NCBI GenBank assembly: GCA_034336665.1
Contig: CM067566.1
Span: 27,744,330 to 27,808,329 of the forward strand
Origin: Luscinia megarhynchos
Lineage: Eukaryota > Chordata > Aves > Passeriformes > Turdidae
Direction: 5' to 3'
DNA length: 64,000 nucleotides
Translations under genes and position numbers: made by a program
Part shown: positions 49,561 to 59,342 of the stretch, piece after piece
Layout of the letters: each line of letters begins with the position of its first letter
Numbering within the stretch: position 1 is the first letter of the stretch
The notes under the pieces: generated by a model
The model's input: the letters and a program-made list of their open reading frames with translations, nothing else
Told to the model about the DNA's origin: nothing
Databases searched by the model: none

Positions 49561-50313
49561 TGTGGGTTTGCGTGGCAAGGTTTTGGTAGCAGGGAGGCTA
49601 TAGGGTTGATTTCCAGGAGAAGCTGCCAGAAGCTTCCCCATGTCTGATAGAGCCAATGCCAGCCAGCTCCAAGGTGGACCCACCACTAGCCAAGGATGAG
49701 TTCAGAAGTGACAGAAATAGTGCCTCTGGGATAATGTGTGTAAAGGACAGGGAAAATATGGTCAGGAAACCAAGGCCTGTGCAGAAGTGGGAGGAGATAC
49801 TTAGGGGCAGAGCAGAGATAGTTCTGGCAAGGATTCACAGCAGAGATGTTAATGGATGACTGAGGGATCCCATCCTGGAGCAGCAGGAAAGTACAAGGAG
49901 TCCTAGCCCTGAGGAGGAAGAAGCTGTGGAGACAACTTTTGAAATGATCACAGCCCCCATTCCAAATTCTCCTGTGCTGATAAGCATGGATAGAGAGGCA
50001 AGAGTCAGTGAAAAGAGGGGCAGGAAGTAGAGAAAATAAGGAGTGAAGTTATTCTGGGAAGAAAAGAGGAAGGGAAAAAGATATTTCAGGATCTAGTTTT
50101 GATTACCTTATTAAACTACTCTGATTTGGCAGGTAAGAAATCAAGTTCTCCAACAAGGGCCTGTTTTGCCTGTGATGGTATTTGCTGAATCATCTCCCTG
50201 TCTTTATCTTGATCCATTAGCTTCTCATCACCTGTTTTTTTCTCCCCATGTCCAGCTGAGGAGTGGAGTGGCTTAATGAGTACCTGACATCCAGCCAAAG
50301 TCAACCCACCACA
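49561..50313 (+). mobile_element. Solo LTR of an avian endogenous retrovirus
   Basis: Begins TGTGGGTTTGCGTGGCAAGG and ends CAACCCACCACA at 50313, the TG...CA ends expected of an LTR. Between these it follows an avian LTR family that I recognise. Its blocks are GAAGCTGCCAGAAGCTTCCC, ATGTCTGATAGAGCCAATGC, AGGGAGTGAAG-type sequence near 50040, CTACTCTGATTTGGCAGGTA, GGGCCTGTTTTGCC, ATCTCCCTGTCTTTATCTTG and CCAGCTGAGGAGTGGAGTG. At about 750 bp it is close to complete. No gag, pol or env sequence follows, so it is a solo LTR left by recombination. The expected AATAAA near 50134 reads AAGAAA. No matching 4-6 bp target duplication is visible. The retrovirus class is uncertain. Confidence 0.85.
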
Positions 50314-50943
50314 CCACAGAAAAGCTGAATTAGATGAGGCTCCTATAGAGATAGATCTTCTCCTACAGTGTCTCCAGGCTGCTGCTGGAGTGAAGCTGTA
50401 CACTTGGAATTGTAATTTAGATTATCTAGGCCCTTGGAAACCAGATTTTTACTTCTCTTTAGGAGCATAAAGAACTTTTCAGACTTTGTGATCTGGATGA
50501 GTTTTGATTAATCAACAGAAAATTCTCAAGTTCTGCCTTTCTCTTCACTGAGCAGATGGCTAATTACTTCATCTGAGATTTATTTTAGTTTTGAGGGCTA
50601 TCTTCACATATTTAGATCTTTCCCTATGCCCTGGGGTTAACCCAAGATTACAGTTCAAGATTTTCACCTTTCTGTTGAGGATCTGTTGAGGATGGTGCTG
50701 TGTCATCCTGTGAAGGGTTGCTTAAACATGCTGAGTAAAACATTTGACTGCAACTGATATAGAAAGTGAACCTTTCCTGGCAGAGATAGTGGCAGTGAAG
50801 ACTGGAAGCAGCCAGTGCTGGGACAGAGTTGGCTGCCTGGGGTAACTGGGTTTAACATTACATAGGTTTGGAAATAGTTTAAGATTTGTGCTCCTCTTAC
50901 TGTACAGAAGAGTGGAAAAGAGATCCCATAGTAGCTGGGCATT
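50314..50943. other. Non-coding stretch, no gene seen
   Basis: Short unrecognised frames; no repeat recognised beyond the LTR end. Confidence 0.5.
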
Positions 50944-51444
50944 TTGGATGTTGCATCACTGCAGGAATATTTGGCAATTGGTTTCAAGCAGTTAAAAAAA
51001 AATCTCCTCAGTGATTATGGCCATGACTTTGCAAGGGACCAAGCATGTGACAGTTTCCCTGGTGCTTTGGATATCACTGTCCAAAAAGCTGTAGGTCTTT
51101 ATAACATGTGGCTTAGCCTGTCTTGGTTAGCTGCTGGCAGACTCTCTTGGGTGAGGTTCTTGCAGTCATTACTCTGCAGAGCTTGCATAAATGTTACGTT
51201 GCACTTAATAATGGATGATTTTATGTATAGTTTATTCATGCTGGCAAAAGGAAAGGAGACTTGGGCTATTTTGCAATGCCTTAGGGGATTGTCATTCAGT
51301 AGATTCGACTTTTTTTTTTTTTCTGGTGTAGGGAATAATATCCCCATGAATGGCAGCAGCCTAGAGGATGCCTTTTCCTTTTGTTTAAATGTATTTCACC
51401 GGGTAGGGATGTTTACTGTCTGTTTTCAAATCAGTTATGCCTAA
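50944..51444 (+). CDS. Doubtful ORF, longest in the window (166 codons)
   Basis: This is the longest open frame, but I recognise no domain or family. It contains a homopolymer-derived FFFFF stretch (from a T run near 51310-51321), hydrophobic segments around residues 55-70 and 80-100, and no repeated or catalytic pattern. An unrelated 82-codon frame lies on the other strand. In 64 kb of six-frame AT-rich DNA one ORF of this size can arise by chance. There is no visible CpG island, promoter or splice context. Most probably it is not a gene. Confidence 0.08.
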   Translation: MDVASLQEYLAIGFKQLKKNLLSDYGHDFARDQACDSFPGALDITVQKAVGLYNMWLSLSWLAAGRLSWVRFLQSLLCRACINVTLHLIMDDFMYSLFMLAKGKETWAILQCLRGLSFSRFDFFFFSGVGNNIPMNGSSLEDAFSFCLNVFHRVGMFTVCFQISYA

Positions 51445-53610
51445 ATTCCTACATTCAGAGACTCAGTTTACATTACCATATTAACAAAGTTTCAGCACAA
51501 GCCCAGCTTCTTCTAGCTCCTCCAAACTGCCTTAAAGATGAAACAAGGCCAGACTCCCAGCAGGTGGCAGTCAACTCTAAAATATGTTGAAATTAGCCCA
51601 CTTCAGCATACAGATAAAAAGATCTAGAGCACAGATGATACAGAAATAGGCAAGCAGTGAGTTAAGAGGCAATTTCACACGATTATTGTTGTTCTTTTAT
51701 GTTTTGAATCTTATAACATTTTCAATTTCTTTATACAAGAAATGCCAGCTTCCCTTGGTTTCAGGTGACAAAATTGACACTTCTGTAACCTATGGCAGTT
51801 TAATGTTTTTGTATTATCAGGACTGTAATCTCTGATAACTTTTATCTCCCCTGAGAAATGCTTATAACTTCAAAATAATATTTCCCAACTTACAATTGAT
51901 CATGTAGATGAGGTACAAACATATGTACTGCTTACTTTTCTAAATTCCTAAAATAATTTAAAATATTAAAATAATTAAAGCCATTATCTTACAAATATCT
52001 CTGAAAGCAATATGTATATAAGAAGTTTTGAAAAAATTGTTCTAAGACATTTGCATATATTCTTATACAGATATAGAATGAGTACTAATGTCAGTTCCAG
52101 TCTAAGAGATGTTTTTCACAGTACAACCTAAAGTACAATGACTGTTATCTGTTTGGCTGCTACTATTAAAAAAAAAAAATCAGTCATCATCATACTGATG
52201 ACATATGCTGATGATTCAGTAAATTATTCAGTATTTCATAAATGAAATGATTATTCAATTCTGCAGTTAGACAACCAACACCAAAATATATACATTTGGT
52301 GAACCCATGACTAGCCAAAAGTTCTTATTTTGGTGGCCAAGATATAGCCACTCTGTAATTTAAGGGCTGAAATTTGCTCTCACACATGATACTGATTGCC
52401 CAGTTTAGCACACCACTCAAAGATTTGCTGCCAAGGGCAAGAGAAGATTTCCCTGGAATTGTGCAGGAGCATAATTCCCAGCCTATTCTGGAAATAATGC
52501 TTCCTAGTCAGGTCAAAAATGGCTTTCAATCTTCACTATCTCTTATCCTTGTCCATGCTCCATCTTCAGCCTGCTAGGCACTCAGGGATGGACTGGGTCA
52601 AAAGATAACTCATAATATCAGCCAGTTATGCAAGAGTATGAGTTAGGTACACTTGATGAATAAAGAACCCATATGCTTGAGCAGGCTCTGATTGCAAAAT
52701 TCTAGTTGATTTCTTTAGGAGGCTCACTGTTCACCCTCCAGATAGATTGCTGTTGGTACACCAGGGTGTAAATGCCACTACTTAGCTGGCAGAGTGCATT
52801 GCATTTAGTGCCTCTTGTCACTCCCTTGTAAATTCCATGGAGTCTCCCCAGTGCACATTCATACTCAAATCTCCTATTTTACTTCTCCAAAAACATTAAT
52901 ATTTAAACTAAAATTGAATTATTTTTCTTTCTCAACAACAATTTCAAGAGTGGAACATGCTGGTTGCTAGCGTTGCAGGCAGAGTTAAATCTAATCTCTA
53001 GATTTAATATAATTAATATAATTTAACCCAGAATTAAATATTACTGAAGGAAGCTGATGAAAGAGACTTACTGTGGTCCCCCAGTTTGTTTAGTGGGAAT
53101 GACTTCCAGCTCTGGGCACTACAGCCTATGGGTCTTGTAAAGAAGGGCAGCTCAGGTTAGGCATGCAAACAACCAGAATTTTGTATTTTGAAAGAAAAGG
53201 TGGTTTAGCTGTTTATCTTTTAAAAAGAAATGATTTTACTAAGCCTTACGACTTTTGGTCACTGCAGTTTTGCTGAATCTTTGTGCTTACACTATAAGCA
53301 ACATACAAGCCTTACTTTTTCAGAAGATACTTTTGCAGATGGGAGAGTTTTACCTGGTCCCAGACAGGAATGTATGCCACACCGATTGCAATCCTTCACT
53401 CAATTTTGCATACTACTCCTTGTTTTTGCATTGTCTTAAAAATGTCACAAGGTCTTAAGGCAACAACACATAAGGGTGAAGGAAAAGGAATGTGAGCTCT
53501 GTCCTCTCCTGATAAAGCACCAGGTTTTCTTGCATGAAAACTTTAAGATGGCTCAAATTACTTGGCTCTAAAGCACATACAAAAAAAGGATGAGGCTTGT
53601 GTTAGCAAGT
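51445..53610. other. Non-coding stretch, no gene seen
   Basis: Holds the CTCF-like site at 51554-51572. Otherwise only short unrecognised frames and an A run at 52169-52180. Confidence 0.5.
51554..51572 (+). promoter_or_regulatory. CTCF-like binding site
   Basis: The core CCAGCAGGTGGCAGTC matches the CTCF consensus at every one of its 16 positions; only two of the three weakly conserved bases ahead of it differ. Orientation is plus, divergent from the weaker site at 37.65 kb. CTCF binds such sites at domain boundaries and loop anchors. Occupancy here is unknown. Confidence 0.5.
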
Positions 53611-56600
53611 AAAGATAATTTAAATATGCAAATTTTAATATTACTCTTTTACTTATTTGCTAAAATTAAGTTAATAATCCCCTTTTAAATATTTTTTACT
53701 ATCTGTTAAAATTTGATATTTAACAACACTAGAGTATAAGACAAAAGTTCCTGAGCAGACTACTCCACCTGTGTAGTTATAAAAGTGGAAGAATCTATCT
53801 TCACCTTGAAACAAGCAGCTTTTAAAAATTTTCTCCTTTTGGATTCCTACTATTTATCAGCATTACATCTCACCTTTAAAATTGAGAAGTATCAAAATAT
53901 TTTGATGCTCTTCAACTAATTGAAATAATTCAAAGTCCCATGAGCTCTATTAATGAGCTTGCCTTTCAGTACTTGTGAAGTTTCACGATGTGTAATTTTC
54001 TGTAATACCATTGAATTAGGTTTTATTTTTTTCCCTCTGAGCAGCAAATGAGTTATTTTTCTATGATTTAAGGTACTGAAACTTTAAAAGACCTCCTTTG
54101 AAAAAAACCCAGAAATTATATAAAAGGGATTGCAATTAATTTCAAAATTTGGGAAGTATTTACACATTAAGCATCACATTACAATCAGATGTTGATTTTC
54201 CAAAGGGGATTTTTTGGTTTTCTGTTTGGGATTTTGTCTGTAAGGAAAGAAACAAATCCTTACTATTGTAGTCACTACTTTTTAGTAACTATTGACTTTT
54301 AAAAATGATGAACATTGTAAATAAATTAACTCATTTTTTTTCAAATTGCTGAGAGGCCACAACCCCCAGGAAGCCAACTGAGCTCTATGTGTTTGGCAAT
54401 AATCAGATTCATGGCAACAGGCATGGTCACATTTGAATATTAATCACACAAGAGATGACAAAGAGTCTAACAACTACAGCATCCATCTAAAATGCAAGGA
54501 CTTCCAAGAAATTTAGTAATTAAAGTTCATGCAGTTGTCGAAAGTACAGAGTTGTAAAGGAAATATTTAATTGCCTGCTTTAAAACTAAAAAAAAATTAG
54601 AAGCATAATAGGTTTTCTCACTTATTTAAAATTCTTACCAGCTGCACTTATCTAAGAGAAATGACAAATGAGGAATGCTGAATACTTTTCCTGTGCCTTC
54701 TGATTATTTCAATATTGAATCATTTATATAATTAACGTTTTTCTTAAAGTTGAAAGTAAATTACAACTCTTGTGAGTAGACTCTTGCATAGAAGACAATA
54801 TTTTTTTTTCCTAACACAATTACTATATAGAAATAGGATTCCTCTAGATAAACCTAAAGTAGAAACTACCTTGCCCTAGTGCAAAAAAAGGGGAGAAAAA
54901 ACCTTACATTTTGAAGAAACTAAATGAACATGTATTTAGCTTCCTTTTCACATGCATGGTTATGTGTGATGTATTTATGTTTTTTAATACAGGGGTATAC
55001 ATGTGGAAACACCATAAAGTTGAACAGACTTAACAATATCAGTCTCTGGAGCTAAATCTCTTCGGTTGGGGCAACTTCTCATCTCTCCAAGAGTCAGCAG
55101 ACTTTTTAAAATTGCTGCATTCACTTTTATATTTTAAAATGATTTCTTAATAAAGAAATCATCCTGAATCAGTTATGCATACTGTATTTGATCACTGACA
55201 AACTACTTCCTGCTTGAGATTGGGTAACCGTCACCTCTGAAATTTTTTCTGATTGTAAAAAGACCCAAAATATCTTCTCCAGTTCCCAGCTGTATTATGT
55301 GACATTCACTATTTTCCCATTATCTTTTATTAAGGGCTAAATCACCCAGGGCAGTCCAGTACAGTGTATCCAAAGTCCTATCTGTGCATTGTGCAGTGAA
55401 TAAAACACTACCCTAAAACTTAAAATCACAACTGGACTTGACCAGGGACATTGGTTAACCCTCTTACCTGGCCTTAAACAAGATGTTGGGAACTATCAGT
55501 GAGGTGGTTGGTGTAAATTGTGGGGGACTTGATTTCATTTTGTAGGGTAGGCAGAGATTTATATTAGACAAAGTCTCTTATTTCTCAGTGACAAGTTATA
55601 AATATTATTTATGCACGCTAATGAATTTCAAATGTGAATTTCTTGCTCGTATTTTTGAAAATTCATGATTTTTGTTACAATTTTTGAAATGCATTTTGTT
55701 TTTTTCTCAAATGGAAAAGGAATTCAACTGCAGAACTATTGGAAGCAGTTATTGTAGTACCATAACAGAAGAGCTAACTTCTGTGTATCATTTATATAAA
55801 CATTTTTATTATGGTAGCTGAAGTGTTGACAAGGTAACATTTGAATTTGGTCCATAGCAAATCCTTGCAATTTTTTTCTTTAGAAAATTAAGTTGCTCTT
55901 GCTAGTTTTATTCCTAGATTTCCTGTTTGGAGGACTCACTGGATTTTGCAAAACAATTGAGATGAAATCTGAAAGAAGTCTGCTCATTTAAAAATCCCTG
56001 GTATCTAATTGTTTTTTTCCTGTATTTCTATAACTAAAGTGACCACAATAATTTGTTTTTAAAGTCATCTGGATAATTTTTGCAAATTCTATCATAATTC
56101 TTCCCATCTCTCACATCCCTGTTCATGACAAAAATGAGGAAAGGATAAAACAGAAACCTGTAGATAGCTTAATAGTGTGCTGGAAAATCCTCCCTCAAAC
56201 TACCTGGATGCATTCCCAGATACAAATCTTGACGTCTTAGTTTTTCAGTGAAATAATGTCTTCTCTAATACAACATGCTATGGAGGACATCAGAGAATCT
56301 ATTTAAATGAGAAGTTGTTATCACTAGGAACAAGTAGGGCTGAAAAAACTAAATTCAAACTGAACTAGAAGGGAAATTCTCTGAGTTTCAAAATATTCAA
56401 ATAAATATTTGAGCCTCCTGTGTTTTAAACTGCATTCTTTTCTGCATTCACAGATTCTGGTTTGAAATACAATTTGAAAAAAATTGCAAGCAAAAGATGC
56501 TGTCATCCTATTGCCATCTTAACATTTACAAAATATGATAGAGATATTAATTTATTTGTTTTCCCATTCAGGCTTTTTTCAGCAGTTCTCTTACCTAGCA

Positions 56601-57119
56601 AAATACTTGAATTCATATTTTACAGTAAAAAATATATAAAAAAAGGAGGGATCTCTAAAGAATATCCATCCCATACTCATTCCTTGATGCATGATAAATC
56701 AATTGATGTACTTAAATCACCCCCACTGAATATTCATCTACCATACTTCGTAAAAGTACCATGGAAGAGAATCTAACATCAGAGGAAGATGACCACTGCA
56801 CTTGGAAAATTTTCCTGAAAAATTTTAAATAATTATTTAACATATGCTTTCCTTTAAAATATGCTTTTCTCCCCCAACTTGAAATCACTTAAGGAGCAAG
56901 AAAAAACACAATTCATATATGTTTTTACTATACTAGAAAGGATTGGAGTAATTTTATGTACTGAAAGTCATGATGCCCTGCATCCTTTTGCAGGGCTCTC
57001 CTTACTTTTAAAATCAGCAATTTGAGAGAATTGCTCATCTTGATACTGCCCTTTATTTTTGCCATTTTCACCTTTTATTCACTTAGTCAAGATAATTTTG
57101 ATTTCTTATTCTGTTCTCT
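53611..57119. other. AT-rich non-coding stretch, no gene seen
   Basis: Very AT-rich. An octamer (ATGCAAAT) occurs at about 53626-53633 and a perfect 24-nt inverted repeat at 55139-55162. The largest frame is 104 codons (56462-56776, +) and is unrecognised. No clear interspersed repeat, although the old CR1 at 57.1 kb may begin somewhat earlier. Confidence 0.5.
55139..55162. repeat. Perfect inverted repeat (10-bp stem, 4-nt loop)
   Basis: ATGATTTCTT, then AATA, then AAGAAATCAT. The arms are exact reverse complements. It is AT-rich and weak as an RNA hairpin. No terminator or microRNA-like context is seen. Confidence 0.75.
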
Positions 57120-57480
57120 GAAGAGCTCACAAATACTCCTAGCTTGATATCAGCATTAAATTTTACAGGTGTACTCTCCATTCTGTCATCCAGGTTGTTA
57201 ACACTAATCTTATGAACAGGTCATGTGGAACAATGTCAAAAGCCATATTGATGTTGAGGTATAAGAATTTCAGTGTTTCTTTTATCCACTAGGTCAGTTG
57301 CCTTGTCAAAGGAAGAAATTAGAGTACTTTGACATGATTTGTTCTTGACAGATCCACACCATCTTTTTAACGTCTCACTAGTTGTTAGGTACTTACCAAT
57401 GAGTTAGTTTATGACCTCATGTCTTTCAAAAATGAAAGTGGGCTGGCTGGAGCAGATTTGCTCAGAACATCCTCCTCTCA
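57120..57480 (-). mobile_element. Ancient CR1/L3-like LINE fragment
   Basis: Plus-strand blocks match old amniote CR1 sequences rather than the younger avian subfamilies: GGTGTACTCTCCATTCTGTC, CATCCAGGTTGTTAACAC, CATGTGGAACAATGTCAAAA, CACTAGGTCAGTTGCCTTGT, GACATGATTTGTTCTTGACA, then GATCCACACCATC and TTGTTAGGTACTTACCAATG. On the minus strand, GFDIVPHDLFI is the conserved reverse transcriptase motif (FDTVPHDIL). Between about 57205 and 57215 roughly 170 to 190 bp expected for the family is missing. The ends are indistinct; similarity may begin near 57000. Confidence 0.75.
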
Positions 57481-58864
57481 CCCTTACTGGTTTTTAGAGA
57501 GAGCCCCTTCCCTTTCTTCTTGTCTTTCTAAGAGTAAAATGTCTTAACCACAGCTAAACAGTTATAACTAGCTTCCTTGGTATTATCAAAAGAATCCATC
57601 AGGCCTTCTAAACTTCAGACTCCCTAATTTTGTAAATATTCTCCAACCTCCTATTTCCTGCTTTGAAAAATCCATCATTCCTTGCACCAAATAATTATTT
57701 CTTCATTTTATTATCGGTTCAAAGAGGATTAAGAAATTTGGAGGAGCAGAAAAAATCACAGAAAAGAACAACAGTGAATGAGTTAATGAATGAATGAATG
57801 AAATAATAAATAACTAAACTAAACAAACAAATAAATAAATATTTTGGGCAATAATACCCCAGTCTTCAAATTTAGTTCATATAGCACGAGCATGTGTTTT
57901 ACTTCCAGTAAGGATTTTTGAAGTGCTCTCATGGTGCTATACCTTATAAAAACCATGTTTTTATATCAGGAAACAACATGATGCTGCTGTGATTTGTTTC
58001 TACACTGGAGCAGGGGGATTATTTACCTTTTCTGAGTGACCTTTATCTATCTGCCAATTTACATCTGTGTGGTTGTAATAATCCCCACCAGAGTTTCCCT
58101 CTGTGAAGGTTGCTATCCATACTGGAATACAGACTTAATAGTGCCTTCAGAGAATAGTTAAAAACTCTCCTGTTCACTTTGTCAGAGTGGTGTATGACTT
58201 TGACATGCAATGCTTTCTGAGGTAGTCCACAATTACTCATTAGTGAAATCACAGATGGACAATTTATATTTCTCTTCCTTCTATTTCTAAATTTGCTGTT
58301 GACTAACAAGAGCTGCATGGTTTGGGTCCCACAGCTCCTGCTCACTCCATTTGTTGTGAGGATTTGCCCTGATTCTTGGCATTTTTCAAATGCTCTCCTT
58401 GGTGGCTGCCTCTCTAAGAAAGATTAGCAGTGTGACATCATGAATGGCTTAGCAATTTTCTGAAAAAAGCACCTCCAGAAAAAGCTCCAGTGCAGCAGTA
58501 TGAAACAAAATATTGCCTTTTGCCATAATAGTCTCTATAGCCTAGGGTTAAATATCATAGATCTGTTCTGCAATGTCTAAAGAGGTTCAGGGCATCAGAA
58601 TGATGTTTATAATGAACAAAATTCTGCCCTAAATAATTCAAAGAATCAATGAAGTGATAGTATCTTACAACTCTGCTTTTGCAAATTCTACAGCCTGGAT
58701 TTTGTCCTGAGGTTTCCAAGAGCAGTTACGGAAACAAAAATCATTAGACTTTGAAGATTTGCAGATTTAAAATAAAGAAAACAAAAACAGAGGTAAAAGT
58801 TTACTGGACAATGAAAACAAGATTAAATCAAAGTTTTGAGAAAGGAAAATGTTAGAACACTTTG
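57481..58864. other. Non-coding stretch, no gene seen
   Basis: Contains the tetranucleotide-like repeat at 57778-57841. Short unrecognised frames only (up to 100 codons, 58043-58345, -). Confidence 0.5.
57778..57841. repeat. (TGAA)n/(AAAT)n-like microsatellite
   Basis: TGAATGAATGAATGAA passes into AATAAATAACTAAAC and AAACAAACAAATAAATAAAT, a degenerate tetranucleotide repeat. Confidence 0.85.
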
Positions 58865-59342
58865 TGCTAGTTTTGGCTGGGGTAGAGTTAATGTTCTTCA
58901 TGATGGCTAGTATGAGGCTGTGTTTTGGGTTTGTGCTGAACACAGTGATGGTAACATAGAGATATTTTTATTATTTCTGAGCAGGGCTTGCACAGAGCCA
59001 AGGCTTTTTTTGCCTCATGTACTGCCACACTGGTGAGGAGCCAGGACAGGTGACCCCAGCTGACCAAAGGGATATTCCAGGCCATATGGCATCAAGCTCA
59101 GCTTATAAAGTGGGGGGAAGAAGGAGGAAAGGGGTGAATTTTTTGAAAAATAGAGCTTGTGTTCCCAAGTCACTGTTATGTGTGATGGGACCCTGCTCTG
59201 ACGGAGATGGCTGAACACCTGCCTGCCCATGGGAAGCAGTGAATTTCTTGTTGTGCTTTTACCCTTCCAATTCTCTCCCTGGTCCTGGGAGTGACTGAGG
59301 GGCTGTGTGGGGTTTGGTTGATGGCTGGGGTTAAACCAAACA
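58865..59342 (+). mobile_element. ERVL-like solo LTR
   Basis: Begins TGCTAGTTTTGGCTGGGGTA and ends GCTGGGGTTAAACCAAACA, fitting the TG...CA ends of a common avian ERVL-type LTR. Internal blocks: GAGTTAATGTTCTTC, CTTGCACAGAGCCAAGGC, CCAAAGGGATATTCC, CATATGGCATCAAGCTCAG, GGAGATGGCTGAACACCTGC, CAATTCTCTCCCTGG and GGGGCTGTGTGG. About 478 bp; no retroviral internal region follows. Relative to the family as I know it, the poly-A signal segment between the GTGAATTTCTTG block and the ATTCTCTCC block is deleted. The flanks show no clear target duplication. The copy at 11551-11870 is the same family but more decayed. Confidence 0.85.
59104..59109 (+). promoter_or_regulatory. TATA box of the ERVL-like LTR
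   Basis: TATAAA lies in the expected LTR position, just before the GTGGGGGGAAG purine block. It is intact here, whereas the corresponding site in the 11.6 kb copy is mutated. Activity is unknown. Confidence 0.55.

Noticed and set aside
50116..50403. 95-codon minus-strand ORF
   Set aside because: It lies antisense to the solo LTR and is not a retroviral gene.
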